Part shown: one piece after another, positions 24,256-33,396 of the stretch
Position numbering within the stretch: the first letter of the stretch is position 1
Layout: every line of letters starts with the position of its first letter
The notes under the pieces: generated by a model
What the model saw: the letters and a program-made list of their open reading frames with translations, nothing else
What the model was told of the DNA's origin: nothing
The model's database searches: none
From: Imperialibacter roseus
GTDB taxonomy: Bacteria > Bacteroidota > Bacteroidia > Cytophagales > Cyclobacteriaceae
Assembly: GCF_032999765.1 (NCBI RefSeq)
Contig: NZ_CP136051.1
Coordinates: forward strand, 3,138,417 to 3,202,416
Length of the DNA stretch: 64,000 nucleotides
Reading direction: 5' to 3'
Program-made: the position numbers and the translations under genes

Positions 24256-24870
24256 ATGAAAACGCCAGATTCTAACCTTTTGACTAAGTTGAGCGCTATT
24301 GGATTACTTGTACTTTGCGGACTAACGTTCGCAAGTTGTTCCTCTTCCTCTAAAAGCGAATTTTCTGATTCAGAAACCGTTGTGGAAACAGAAGATGATG
24401 CCGAAGACGACAAATCGCAAAGACCGAGCCCTCCGGCATCAACAACTGCCAACGTGAGTGGAGTAAACGTAACTATAGACTATAGTGCCCCTGCCGTGAA
24501 AGGCAGAACCATTTGGGGCGAGCTGGTTCCTTATGGTAAGGTAGACAGAACGGGAGCCAATGAAGCCACTGTGTTTTCAGTCGACAAGGATGTCTTGATA
24601 AATGGAGAGCTGCTGCCCGCTGGCCAATACAGTTTGTTCAGTATTCCAACAGAGACTGACTGGACACTTATTTTCAACAAAGAGGCCGAGCAATGGGGTG
24701 CCTACGATTACAAAGAGTCTGAAGATGCCCTAAGGGTTACAGTCACGCCATCCATGGTGGACGATTTCAAAGAAAGGCTTGAATTCAAAGTTTCATCCGA
24801 CGGCACAGTAAATTATCACTGGGAAAAACTTGTATTCAGTTTTACTGTAGCACCTTCTCCGAATAGCTAA
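24256..24870 (+). CDS. DUF2911 domain lipoprotein
   Basis: A 204-residue lipoprotein. The signal sequence ends in the lipobox TFASC near residue 28, followed by a serine- and acid-rich linker (SSSSKSEFSDSETVVETEDD). The DUF2911 domain starts near residue 70: VNVTIDYSAPAVKGRTIWGE, then LVPYGKVDRTGANEATVF and a late WTLIFNKEAEQWGAYDY. The domain is a beta-sandwich present in many Bacteroidota proteins, with no known activity. The acidic linker would hold the domain off the membrane. It is a single gene, convergent with the head-GIN gene. Confidence 0.9.
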   Translation: MKTPDSNLLTKLSAIGLLVLCGLTFASCSSSSKSEFSDSETVVETEDDAEDDKSQRPSPPASTTANVSGVNVTIDYSAPAVKGRTIWGELVPYGKVDRTGANEATVFSVDKDVLINGELLPAGQYSLFSIPTETDWTLIFNKEAEQWGAYDYKESEDALRVTVTPSMVDDFKERLEFKVSSDGTVNYHWEKLVFSFTVAPSPNS

Positions 24871-24915
24871 AAACAAAAATAGGGCGGTGCTAATAATTGA
24901 ACCGCCCACTCTCTC

Positions 24916-25698
24916 TTAATTGTCATTGACAATCGACCCTGAGCCATTGTCGGTCTCATCAACAACGGCATCGCCTCGGTAAAAAATAGATCCACTGCCG
25001 GACACAACCGCTTCAAGTTCATCAGTCACGTGCACTTTGGACGACCCGCTTCCCGAGTTAACTACCTGCGCTTTTGTGGCAGCCATTTCATAGGCGTCAA
25101 TACCACCCGATCCTGAACAAGTCGCTTTCAAGAAGTCAGCTGCCCCGCTTAACAAAACACTTCCCGAGCCAGAGTGAGAAACCGTGACATTGGTAAAATC
25201 TCCTGTAAAAGTGATTTTACCAGAGCCTGTTAGTGCCACATTTGCCTTCTCTCCTTGCCCTGCATAGGTTATCTTACCCGAGCCCGACAATAAAATATCT
25301 ACGTCATCGTCAAACGAGTCCAGCGTTGTGATACTACCCGAACCAGTAAGTATAATGTTTTCAAGCTCCGGCAGAGTGATAAACACCGAAAAGTCTTTGT
25401 GATTGGAGATGCAGCTTCGGGGATAGATAGTCCATTGTCCATCTTCCACATCGGTGCTGATGAGGTCGAGAATGTTGGGCTGCCCCTCAATCTCAACGCT
25501 CAGCGTCTCCCCTCTTTCTATGGTTACGGTGCCTGCCATGGTCATGTTTATGCCTGCAAACGCTTCTATGTCCAGAGCTCTTCGCACAATATCACCTTTA
25601 CCCCTCTCACAAGGGCCATCTACGATACTACATCCCTGACTAGCGATGCCAAAAGCTAAAACAGTCACCAATCGCCAATGTGTCAATACAGTTTTCAT
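24916..25698 (-). CDS. Head-GIN/DUF2807 adhesin-like lipoprotein
   Basis: A 260-residue exported lipoprotein with lipobox IASQGC near residue 23. The DUF2807 (head GIN) domain forms a right-handed beta-helix, visible as eight spaced Gly-Ser-Gly turns: GSGSITTLDSF, SGSGKITYAG, TGSGKITFTG, SGSGSVLLSG, CSGSGGIDAY, NSGSGSSKVH, SGSGSIFYRG and NGSGSIVND. Each coil is about 20 residues. The family is frequent in Bacteroidota, and its role, perhaps surface adhesion or anti-sigma signalling, is unproven. It ends 46 bases from the convergent DUF2911 gene, and the T-rich sequence between may serve both as terminator. Confidence 0.9.
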   Translation of the reverse strand: MKTVLTHWRLVTVLAFGIASQGCSIVDGPCERGKGDIVRRALDIEAFAGINMTMAGTVTIERGETLSVEIEGQPNILDLISTDVEDGQWTIYPRSCISNHKDFSVFITLPELENIILTGSGSITTLDSFDDDVDILLSGSGKITYAGQGEKANVALTGSGKITFTGDFTNVTVSHSGSGSVLLSGAADFLKATCSGSGGIDAYEMAATKAQVVNSGSGSSKVHVTDELEAVVSGSGSIFYRGDAVVDETDNGSGSIVNDN

Positions 25699-25835
25699 AA
25701 TAGTTAATTGCGTAATTTTTACCGCTTACTCCCCTATAGTCGTTATTCAACGGAATAAGGTTGCCGTTGTGTGAATATTATTCTCGCACTATTGACTTTT
25801 TTTCATTTACATTTGCGATTCTTTTTTCAATAAGC

Positions 25836-26303
25836 ATGACGAAAATAGCAGATTTAGCGAAGTTCAAAAGGGAGGTACTGGAACAATGCATTCAGCGCCA
25901 GGAACAGCAAATAGCGAGCTTGAAAGAAGCCATTGAGGCTGCCATTGAAAGTGCGCTGAGCGAAAGTGGCAGTTCGGAAGACAGCCAGGATTCCTTCCGA
26001 GAGCAGATGCAGCAAGAGCGAAGCATGTACAACAACAAGCTGGCGGAAAGCAGTGAGCTTTTGGCAGGTCTCAAAAGAATCAATCCAAATGCGGTGTTTA
26101 GCCAAATTGGACAGGGTGCGCTCGTAGTTACTGACAAGCAGATTTTCCTTATTGCAGGAAGCATCGGCAAAATCACCTTTGACTCACAGGATATCTTTGT
26201 CATTTCTACACAGTCTCCTATCTATGATGCGATTGCCGGACTGAAAAAAGGAGACAAATATGAATTCCGGGGGCAGCATTTTGTCATTACCGACTTGACG
26301 TAA
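25836..26303 (+). CDS. GreA-like transcription elongation factor domain protein
   Basis: A 155-residue cytoplasmic protein from the ATG at 25836; the open frame extends 25 codons upstream, but a TACATTTG -7-like box at 25808-25815 lies inside that extension, so the later ATG is preferred. An N-terminal coiled coil, helices of LEQCIQRQEQQIASLKEAI and FREQMQQERSMYNNKLAES, is followed by a C-terminal GreA/GreB-like beta domain (GQGALVVTDKQIFLIAG, KGDKYEFRGQHFVI). The shape is that of a cleavage factor reaching into RNA polymerase. However, the tip of the coiled coil lacks the paired acidic residues in the classical arrangement (SESGSSEDSQD), so it may be a regulator rather than a cleavage factor. 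Confidence 0.8.
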   Translation: MTKIADLAKFKREVLEQCIQRQEQQIASLKEAIEAAIESALSESGSSEDSQDSFREQMQQERSMYNNKLAESSELLAGLKRINPNAVFSQIGQGALVVTDKQIFLIAGSIGKITFDSQDIFVISTQSPIYDAIAGLKKGDKYEFRGQHFVITDLT

Positions 26304-26327
26304 TTTTTCCGGATAAAATTTTTCCGG

Positions 26328-26343
26328 TTTCAAACGATTGAAA
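26328..26343. promoter_or_regulatory. 16-bp palindrome upstream of the glucosidase gene
   Basis: TTTCAA and TTGAAA flank ACGA (26328-26343), about 120 bases before the GH63-type gene. The embedded CAAACGATT also occurs upstream of susC (50305-50313). Possible LacI-type operator; weak evidence. Confidence 0.3.
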
Positions 26344-26462
26344 ACTGCCTTCTCTCTACAAAAGTATTCGTAGCACTGGTTCAACTGCCAATTTCAAAGT
26401 CAAAATTGTATATTCGGTGCCGCCTTTTATTAGGATGTATCTGGAAATTGAATGTGTAGTGT

Positions 26463-29090
26463 ATGACTGTAGAAAAGAGAAGACTTGAAGAGTGCCGAAA
26501 TGGAGTTCGCTGGAAAGAATGGGGCCCTTATCTTTCAGAAAGGCAGTGGGGAACAGTTCGTGAAGACTACAGCAAATACGGTTCGGCCTGGGAAAGCATA
26601 CCACACGACCATGCCAGAAGCAAAGCCTATCGGTGGGGGGAAGATGGCCTCGGCGGTTTCAGCAACGAGGATCAGCGAATTTGTTTTGCATGGGCATTTT
26701 GGAATCACAAGGATCCTATTCTAAAGGAAAGGCTATTCGGGCTGTCTGGTATCGAGGGAAATCATGGTGAAGACGTGAAGGAGCTGTACTATTACCTGGA
26801 CAGCACTCCTACCCACTCCTACATGAAGATGCTTTACAAGTATCCTCAAGCAGAGTTCCCCTACAAAAGCCTGCTTGAGAAAAATCAGAAAAAGAGCAAG
26901 CTCGAAACTGAGTACGAGGTCATGGATACCGGTATCTTCGACAAAGACGAGTATTTTGACATATTTCTTCATTATGCCAAGGCTGATGTTGAGGACTTCC
27001 TTTTTGAGGTTGAGATAATTAACCGCAGCAATAAAAAAGCCCCAATCACAGTACTACCCACATTTTGGTTTCGCAACACATGGTCCTCTGGTAAGGACAA
27101 ATTCATCCCCTCCTTGGAAGAATTTGACAAGCAGCATATGTTTTTGTCTCACCACCTACTTGACGACTTCCACGTCTATTTTGACGAAAATATTGAAGAG
27201 CAAGCTTTTACAGACAACGAAACCAACAGATCGAAGCTATACGGCATTTCCAATACGGCTAAATTTTTGAAAGACGGCATCAACGACTACATAGTTGATG
27301 GAAAAAAAGAGGCCGTTAATAAAGAAAAAAGAGGCTCGAAAGCGAGTGGAATCTACACCTTTAGCATAGCAGCCAATAGCAGCAAAAAGGTGCAAGTTAG
27401 GCTAAGCAGAAAAAAACTCGATAACCCATTTGGGGATTTTGATGCTGTGATGTCGCTTAGAAAAGCGGAATGCGATTCGTTCTACCGTTCTTTGCAATAC
27501 AAAGTAGCCGACAGGGACTTGCGAAACATCCAACGGCAGGCATACGCCGGCATGATGTGGAGCAAGCAGTTTTATTACTATAATATTAGAGAGTGGCTTG
27601 GTGGTGACCCCGGAAGAATACCTCCACCTCAGGAACGTCGTCATGGCAGGAATCACGACTGGCAACACATGGACAGTGCCGATGTCATTTCAATGCCCGA
27701 CACTTGGGAGTATCCCTGGTATGCTGCATGGGATCTTGCTTTCCATTGCATACCTATAGCGAGGCTGGATCCTGATTTTGCCAAAAATCAGCTCCTGCTG
27801 TTACTCAAAGATGAGTACATGCACCCCAACGGACAGATTCCCGCCTATGAGTGGAACTTCAACGACGTTAACCCTCCTGTTCATGCCTGGGCCGTTTTAA
27901 GAGTATTTAAAATGGACAGGAAAATGCAGGGCAAAGGTGATTTTGATTTCCTTCAAAAAGCCTTTAATCGTCTGTTGCTGAACTTCACCTGGTGGGTCAA
28001 CCGAAAAGACGCCGATGGCAAAAACATCTTTCAGGGAGGCTTCCTTGGGCTGGACAATATCGGAGTGTTCGACCGCAACCGTCCACTTTCGGAAGGCTCC
28101 TCACTCGAACAAGCTGATTCCACAAGCTGGATGGCCATGTTTGCCCTCAATATGCTTCGCATGTCGCTGGAACTGGCTGAAGTTTATCCCGCCTATCAGG
28201 ACATGGCCAACAAGTTTTTTGAGCACTTCCTTTACATCGCCAGTGCTATGAACAGCTCTGATGATGATACGGTGAACCTCTGGGATGATGAAGACAACTT
28301 TTACTATGATGTGATGCATGTAAAAGGCCAGGATCCTCAGCAAATGAAGGTTCGTTCAATGGTTGGTCTGATTCCGCTTTTTGCAGTAGAAACGCTAAGG
28401 TTGTCGACTTACGAAAAGTTGCCGGAATTCAGAGAAAGGCTGGACTTTTTCATGAAGCAACGCCCAAAGCTCGCTTCGCTGGTAGCCCGATGGGAAGATC
28501 CGGGGCGGGGAGAAAGAAGGCTACTCTCACTTCTTCGTGGCTTCAGGATGAAGAAGATCCTGGAAAGAATGCTTGACCCTAATGAGTTTTTATCCGACTA
28601 TGGCATCAGAGCCTTATCGAAATACCATAAAGAAAATCCGTACGTACTTGAAATGGAGGGCGAAAAATTCGTTGTTGAGTACCTTCCCGGAGAGTCAGAC
28701 TCTTCGTTTTTTGGTGGTAATTCGAACTGGCGGGGGCCGATTTGGTTCCCTCTGAATTACCTCGTTATTGAGTCGTTATACAAATTTCACTTTTATTATG
28801 GTGACGACTTTAAAGTCGAATATCCTATCGAGAGCGGAGAATATGTTACCATTAAAGATCTGGCTGGAATGTTGGCAGAAAGGTTGATGAAGCCATTCCA
28901 AAGAGATGAAAACGGCAATAGACCTGTGTTTGGAAACAACGAAAAGTTTCAAAAAGACCCTCACTTCAAGGACTACATTCTGTTTTATGAATATTTTCAT
29001 GGAGACAATGGAAGAGGTCTTGGTGCCAGTCACCAAACTGGTTGGACAGGACTTGTGGCAGACATCATTCACAAATACTACAACCCTTAA
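26463..29090 (+). CDS. GH63/MGH1-like glucosidase
   Basis: An 875-residue cytoplasmic glycoside hydrolase of the GH63/MGH1-like (alpha/alpha)6-barrel group; no signal peptide. The N-terminal beta-domain (residues 1-350) begins VRWKEWGPYLSERQWGTVRE and contains GFSNEDQRICFAWAFWN. The catalytic barrel follows with MPDTWEYPWYAAWDLAFHC (acidic residue near residue 425), GQIPAYEWNFNDVNPPVHA and late NSNWRGPIWFPLNYL with the second acidic side. Proteins of this type trim alpha-glucosides, including mannosylglycerate or glucosylglycerate in some relatives. Because of its distance from the alpha-glucan locus its substrate is open. A 180-residue unknown gene follows 12 bases later in the same operon. 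Confidence 0.88.
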   Translation: MTVEKRRLEECRNGVRWKEWGPYLSERQWGTVREDYSKYGSAWESIPHDHARSKAYRWGEDGLGGFSNEDQRICFAWAFWNHKDPILKERLFGLSGIEGNHGEDVKELYYYLDSTPTHSYMKMLYKYPQAEFPYKSLLEKNQKKSKLETEYEVMDTGIFDKDEYFDIFLHYAKADVEDFLFEVEIINRSNKKAPITVLPTFWFRNTWSSGKDKFIPSLEEFDKQHMFLSHHLLDDFHVYFDENIEEQAFTDNETNRSKLYGISNTAKFLKDGINDYIVDGKKEAVNKEKRGSKASGIYTFSIAANSSKKVQVRLSRKKLDNPFGDFDAVMSLRKAECDSFYRSLQYKVADRDLRNIQRQAYAGMMWSKQFYYYNIREWLGGDPGRIPPPQERRHGRNHDWQHMDSADVISMPDTWEYPWYAAWDLAFHCIPIARLDPDFAKNQLLLLLKDEYMHPNGQIPAYEWNFNDVNPPVHAWAVLRVFKMDRKMQGKGDFDFLQKAFNRLLLNFTWWVNRKDADGKNIFQGGFLGLDNIGVFDRNRPLSEGSSLEQADSTSWMAMFALNMLRMSLELAEVYPAYQDMANKFFEHFLYIASAMNSSDDDTVNLWDDEDNFYYDVMHVKGQDPQQMKVRSMVGLIPLFAVETLRLSTYEKLPEFRERLDFFMKQRPKLASLVARWEDPGRGERRLLSLLRGFRMKKILERMLDPNEFLSDYGIRALSKYHKENPYVLEMEGEKFVVEYLPGESDSSFFGGNSNWRGPIWFPLNYLVIESLYKFHFYYGDDFKVEYPIESGEYVTIKDLAGMLAERLMKPFQRDENGNRPVFGNNEKFQKDPHFKDYILFYEYFHGDNGRGLGASHQTGWTGLVADIIHKYYNP

Positions 29091-29102
29091 ACCCTGCAGA
29101 GG

Positions 29103-29645
29103 ATGTTTTCTTTTTTCAAAAGAGAGAAAAGCAAAGAACTACCAGCGATAATGGTATTCACCGCAAAAGTACAGCTATACAAATGGCTGATAGCCGATGC
29201 CGTGCAATCTCCATCTACTATTTTCTATTTCTCCGAAGAAACCGGCAATGAGCTAAGAGCACTTCTTGATGCGGCTGGGGCTGAGGAGATAAAGTTATTA
29301 AACTGGAAAGGTGCTGATAAGAAGATGATATCGGGCAATGTGTATGTTGCCGAGCTTTACCCTCTATCAGGCCCATATACCAACCTCATCAACGGCCTTC
29401 AGCAAAATTCAAAGACCAGCGTACAGACGCTATCTCATCTTGACAGCCCTATTTTCACGAAGATGGGAGGCGAAAAACTAAAGGCTCTTGTGGCACGCCT
29501 TGGGGTCAAGGCGGACGAGTCTATTTCCCATTCCATGGTTACACGAGCAATCAGCAATCTCCAGTCAAAACTTGATCAAAAGGTGGCCGCAGAAAGAGAA
29601 GCGAATTCTATTGAAGACTGGTTTCGTATCAATCTAGGTGACTAG
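29103..29645 (+). CDS. Uncharacterised protein downstream of the glucosidase gene
   Basis: A 180-residue soluble protein starting MFSFFKREKSKELPAIMVFT. The middle has alpha/beta character, with VQLYKWLIADAVQSPSTIFY, a SEETGNELRALLDAAGAEEI helix and YVAELYPLSGPYTNLINGLQ. The C-terminus is a charged helix (SKLDQKVAAEREANSIEDWF). No signal peptide, membrane segment or catalytic motif is recognised. Only 12 bases separate it from the glucosidase gene, so they should share a transcript. Family and function are unknown. Confidence 0.78.
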   Translation: MFSFFKREKSKELPAIMVFTAKVQLYKWLIADAVQSPSTIFYFSEETGNELRALLDAAGAEEIKLLNWKGADKKMISGNVYVAELYPLSGPYTNLINGLQQNSKTSVQTLSHLDSPIFTKMGGEKLKALVARLGVKADESISHSMVTRAISNLQSKLDQKVAAEREANSIEDWFRINLGD

Positions 29646-29765
29646 TCTGTAAAATATATATCTGGTCAAAAGCACCACTACGTTACGGAATCGGATATTT
29701 TAGTATATTCGCTTAACTATTTCCTTTTTTTAACTTACTAGTAGCGTCTTTTTAATCAGAATGTA

Positions 29766-30317
29766 ATGAAAAGATTTTCTTGGTCATCAATCCCGTTCTT
29801 GCTTCTATTGTTTGCAGGCTGCGGCGATGCTGGAATTGGCTTCAATATTACACGGAATGTTCCCATTATTTTCGAAATAGCCGTCCCCGGAAATGATCCA
29901 GGCATCGAAATAGACCCTCCGGCATTCAATAAGACTTTCAGGCTGTCCGACGTCAGCGCTTTCAAGGATGCTTTATCTGACCTGGCTGAGTCTGATGCAG
30001 TAACCGTTAATTCCGTTACCTATACCATCACCGATGTCTCAAATGAGGAAGAGGTAGAACTGGATGAAATAAGTCTGAGTGTAGCGTCGCAAGTCACTCA
30101 ACAGCGTAGTGTTTTAGCAATCACTGGTAAGCTTCAAAACACCTCAGAAAAACCTGCTGGCGTGAGTGATGCCGAGGCCGGCACGATTAAACAAATCCTT
30201 ACAACCTACAAGGAAGTAGACAACACACTCACATTTGATTTCGCTGAGGTGCCCAGCTCCGATCTCAACTTCACTTTTACACTTTACTACAACATTACCT
30301 TAAGAGTAAGGTATTAA
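29766..30317 (+). CDS. Uncharacterised lipoprotein
   Basis: A 183-residue lipoprotein: MKRFSWSSIPFLLLLFAGCG with lipobox FAGC near residue 19. The mature part is beta-rich, with VPIIFEIAVPGNDPGIEIDP early, an internal SDAVTVNSVTYTITDVSNEE and a terminal strand FTLYYNITLRVRY. It resembles jelly-roll surface domains but I do not recognise the family. It lies 14 bases before the DUF6588 gene in the same orientation, so the pair is likely an operon encoding envelope proteins that work together. Confidence 0.8.
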   Translation: MKRFSWSSIPFLLLLFAGCGDAGIGFNITRNVPIIFEIAVPGNDPGIEIDPPAFNKTFRLSDVSAFKDALSDLAESDAVTVNSVTYTITDVSNEEEVELDEISLSVASQVTQQRSVLAITGKLQNTSEKPAGVSDAEAGTIKQILTTYKEVDNTLTFDFAEVPSSDLNFTFTLYYNITLRVRY

Positions 30318-30331
30318 TCACCAACTTGGTT

Positions 30332-31345
30332 ATGAAAAAGCTAATACTATTTTTTGCTCTTGTGTATGCCCCATTTTTGAGCCAATCCCAAAGCTTAGAC
30401 GTCTTCATCGAGGGGGGGGTAGATGATGCAGAAGAGTTGTTGAAAAATTACTTTGAGCCTGCTTTTTTGGGTTTCGGCTATGGGCTTACCAACAACTGGG
30501 CTAATACCGCCAAGCCTCATCAACCCCTGGGATTCGATATTACACTGTCGCTATCGGTCGCCTATGTACCGGAAAAAGCCACTTTTTTCACATTTAAGCC
30601 AAACGACTACTCAAACGTGACACTGGCCGATCCAAACAAAGATCAACTGCCAACAATTTTTGGACCCAATCTGGATGCAGATGATATCCCGGAAATTATT
30701 TTCAATGAGGGCAAGCAAGAAAGTGAAGTGAAATTCACAAGCCCAACCGGCCTTGGCATGGAAGAAGTTATCGGGTTCAATGCGGTTCCGGCCCCAATGA
30801 TACAAGCCGGATTAGGCTTGATCAAAGAAACAGATTTGAAAATCAGAACGATACCAACCTACACTTATAAAAACGGTGACACAGAAGTAAAACTAGGCAT
30901 GCTCGGTTTCGGTATTCTGCACGACATGAAGCAACACGTGCCTGCTTTCGCATTTGCACCTTTCGAACTGTCTATTCTTGCTGGTTTCAGCCGAATTTCT
31001 GTCGAAACAACGCCTGATATTAACACCCCTGATAACGTGACCAGATTAAGCGTGAAAGGAGCTACAATACAAGTGCTCGGCAGCAAAGACTTCGTGAAAA
31101 TTATCACACTGTACGGTGGCGTGGGATTAAACGGAGCATTTACAAGAGTGAGGCTCGACGGCAGCTATAAAATAGAAAGCTCGCTGCAACCGCTGGTAAA
31201 TCCTATTGATTTTAAGTTTAGCAATTTCAGTCCACGAGCAACAGTGGGCGCCAAACTAAACCTGGCAATCATTACTATCAATGCAGATTACACAGTCCAG
31301 AAATACAACACTCTCTCAATGGGTCTCGGTGTGAGCGTAAGATAG
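30332..31345 (+). CDS. DUF6588-like outer-membrane protein
   Basis: A 337-residue exported protein from the ATG at 30332; an in-frame TTG two codons earlier (30326) only lengthens the ORF. The signal peptide is MKKLILFFALVYAPFLSQSQ. The mature protein alternates short amphipathic strands, GFDITLSLSVAYVPEKATFF and YGGVGLNGAFTRVRL among them, and ends NTLSMGLGVSVR, a pattern of an outer-membrane beta-barrel ending in an aromatic/Arg strand. It looks like the DUF6588 family of Bacteroidota. Cargo is unknown. The upstream lipoprotein gene is 14 bases away; the downstream gene is convergent. Confidence 0.75.
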   Translation: MKKLILFFALVYAPFLSQSQSLDVFIEGGVDDAEELLKNYFEPAFLGFGYGLTNNWANTAKPHQPLGFDITLSLSVAYVPEKATFFTFKPNDYSNVTLADPNKDQLPTIFGPNLDADDIPEIIFNEGKQESEVKFTSPTGLGMEEVIGFNAVPAPMIQAGLGLIKETDLKIRTIPTYTYKNGDTEVKLGMLGFGILHDMKQHVPAFAFAPFELSILAGFSRISVETTPDINTPDNVTRLSVKGATIQVLGSKDFVKIITLYGGVGLNGAFTRVRLDGSYKIESSLQPLVNPIDFKFSNFSPRATVGAKLNLAIITINADYTVQKYNTLSMGLGVSVR

Positions 31346-31428
31346 TGGGGAGTTATTTGGCTGCCGCTATAGCAGTCTAATAAGGTGCCACCGAACAGCC
31401 ATTATCTTTACTTTCGGCGTGCCGTCGG

Positions 31429-32631
31429 TTAAAGCTTAATGAAAACCTTCTTCTTGTAGAGAAAATAGACGGGTATGAAGCAAATGACGAGCGAATAGAA
31501 CAACGCCCAAATAAGGGATGAAAGCTTTTCCGGAACTCCCACTGCGACCAGGCCGTCAAAAAAACCGCTTCTCAATGGAATATTGGCTAATGCCAACAAT
31601 TTCAAGATCACACCATGAAGGACATAGGCCACCACAGCGTTGGAGCCAAATATAACACCAAGCTTTGTCCAGCTTACCTTGCCCTGAACATCTACCAGCC
31701 AGACGAAAAAGGCTAGAGACATCGCTGCCAGACCAGCGGCATATAACACATAAGAGCTGGTCCAGATGTGCTTATTGATGGGAAAAAACCAATCAAATAC
31801 GTTACCGGCCACAAAGGCACTGAATCCTGCCACAAACAACCAAATTACCTTTTTATCCGAATCCAGTTTACTCAGCAGCAACCTTCCGGTCAGCATACCG
31901 GCAATGCCAGTTCCTATAGCAGGAAATGTGCTCAGGAAGCCCTCAGGATCCCAGGTTTTTTCCCACAGTCTGCCAGGCACAAGCCTTCGGTCAAGCCAGG
32001 ACTCCATGTTTGTGCCAGGTTCGTAATTAGCTGCAATAAGCCCCTCGCCAACCTTCCTTATTCCGTCCACGGTTACCATACCCCCGCTTCGCAAAGTCTC
32101 ACCCGTGCTGAGCGCCTGCTGAATCACGTCATCGATTGGAACAGGCACAAAAGTCATTATCGCCCAATACCCCACAAGGAGACCAACCGCCCACTTTACC
32201 TGAGCTTTCCAGTCGCCGTAAATGTACAGCAGTGAGCAGGCGAGAAAAACGATACTGATACGTTGAAGGACGCCGGGAATCCGAATATTTCCCAGGTCAA
32301 ATTTTGGAAACATCCACAGAAAAATACCCAGTGTAAATATTTTCAAGGCCCGTACAAGCACTTTTTTCACCAGTTCTTTTTTACTCTTTCCCTGATCTAG
32401 CTGCCGCTCAAAAGCCAGCGCAATAGAAACACCCACTATAAACAAAAAGAAAGGAAAAACGAGATCCGTTGGCGTAGCACCATGCCAATGGCTATGGAGC
32501 AATGGTGAGTAAACATGGCTCCACGAGCCGGGTACATTCACTATGATCATAGCCAAGACGGTAAATCCCCTCAGTGCGTCAAGTGATACAAGACGGGAAT
32601 CAGCCGTAAGTCCTTCAAGTTTGCCTGCCAT
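31429..32631 (-). CDS. HGSNAT-like acyltransferase family membrane protein (DUF5009)
   Basis: A 400-residue integral membrane protein with about ten transmembrane helices, from the ATG at 32629-32631 (MAGKLEGLTADSRLVSLDALRG); an in-frame TTG six codons earlier is less likely. The family marks are RLVSLDALRGFTVLAMIIV at the start, HWHGATPTDLVFPFFLFIVG carrying the active-site His, and the late NAVVAYVLHGVILKLL. Eukaryotic heparan-alpha-glucosaminide N-acetyltransferase and bacterial NagX-like proteins belong here and transfer an acetyl group across the membrane to a sugar amine. The sugar in this organism is unknown. It is a single gene, convergent with the DUF6588 gene and divergent from the next plus-strand gene. 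Confidence 0.88.
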   Translation of the reverse strand: MAGKLEGLTADSRLVSLDALRGFTVLAMIIVNVPGSWSHVYSPLLHSHWHGATPTDLVFPFFLFIVGVSIALAFERQLDQGKSKKELVKKVLVRALKIFTLGIFLWMFPKFDLGNIRIPGVLQRISIVFLACSLLYIYGDWKAQVKWAVGLLVGYWAIMTFVPVPIDDVIQQALSTGETLRSGGMVTVDGIRKVGEGLIAANYEPGTNMESWLDRRLVPGRLWEKTWDPEGFLSTFPAIGTGIAGMLTGRLLLSKLDSDKKVIWLFVAGFSAFVAGNVFDWFFPINKHIWTSSYVLYAAGLAAMSLAFFVWLVDVQGKVSWTKLGVIFGSNAVVAYVLHGVILKLLALANIPLRSGFFDGLVAVGVPEKLSSLIWALFYSLVICFIPVYFLYKKKVFIKL

Positions 32632-32821
32632 ATTCAATTTTAGTATCAACCTACGCCCCCGTTCTCACTACCGCCACTAAATATTTACTTAGGCCACCAG
32701 AAAGTTGTGAACGGCAAATTTTTAAGTTTGAGCCCGACTGACCAAAGTCATGGCGAGATAAAAGTGTACTTTTATATCTTTTACTAAATTAGGCCTCAAA
32801 AAATTGAACTAAACAAGGTAT

Positions 32822-33322
32822 ATGAGAAGGCTATTAGATGCACTGGAAGATGTGGAGAGAATTTGGGTAAAGTGGCTGGATAAGCATGCTTACGATTGCC
32901 TGAGAATTAGCATTGGGCTCATTTACCTTATTTTTGGCTTGCTCAAGTTTTTTCCACAATACAGTCCCGCTGAGCAGCTCGCTGCCGACACCATCTGTAT
33001 CATCACATTCGATGTGCTTTCGGGGAATGCCGCATGTATCGTTCTTGCAATTATGGAAACCCTCATTGGAGTGGCCCTGATTGTCAACTTTAAAGCCAGG
33101 GCAACCATCTTAGTAACTATCTGGCATATGTGCTGCACTTTTCTGCCGCTGGTACTACTCCCGCAGTATGCATTTAATCAGGATCCTTTCAGCTTTTCAA
33201 TCGTGGGACAGTACATTTTCAAAAATCTGATTATTCTGTCTGCGTTGATGGTGCTTTACAGGAACCTTGCGAGTAAAGCATCAAAACACGCTGTGCTTGA
33301 CGTAACAGAAAGGAAAAATTAG
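32822..33322 (+). CDS. DoxX/YkgB-like membrane protein
   Basis: A 166-residue protein with four hydrophobic helices: LRISIGLIYLIFGLLKFFPQ, AACIVLAIMETLIGVALIV, ATILVTIWHMCCTFLPLVLL and the last YIFKNLIILSALMVLY. The four-helix layout with GLLKFFPQYSPAE after helix 1 matches the DoxX/YkgB (DUF417) superfamily, small inner-membrane proteins often tied to oxidative-stress or quinone chemistry, without a proven reaction. A cytoplasmic N-terminal helix with acidic residues (LLDALEDVERIWVKWLDKH) precedes helix 1. It is a single gene; convergent 3' end with the next minus-strand gene about 70 bases away. Confidence 0.8.
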   Translation: MRRLLDALEDVERIWVKWLDKHAYDCLRISIGLIYLIFGLLKFFPQYSPAEQLAADTICIITFDVLSGNAACIVLAIMETLIGVALIVNFKARATILVTIWHMCCTFLPLVLLPQYAFNQDPFSFSIVGQYIFKNLIILSALMVLYRNLASKASKHAVLDVTERKN

Positions 33323-33396
33323 GCGTCTATGATGATCAGCTAAAAGCCCGTCTTGGTCAGCTCGCCCCCCACTTTCATAAGCACCTGACTAACAGG

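Noticed and set aside
25761-25835. 25-codon N-terminal extension of the GreA-like gene
   Set aside because: A TAnnTTTG box lies inside it and the family-like coiled coil begins only at 25836.
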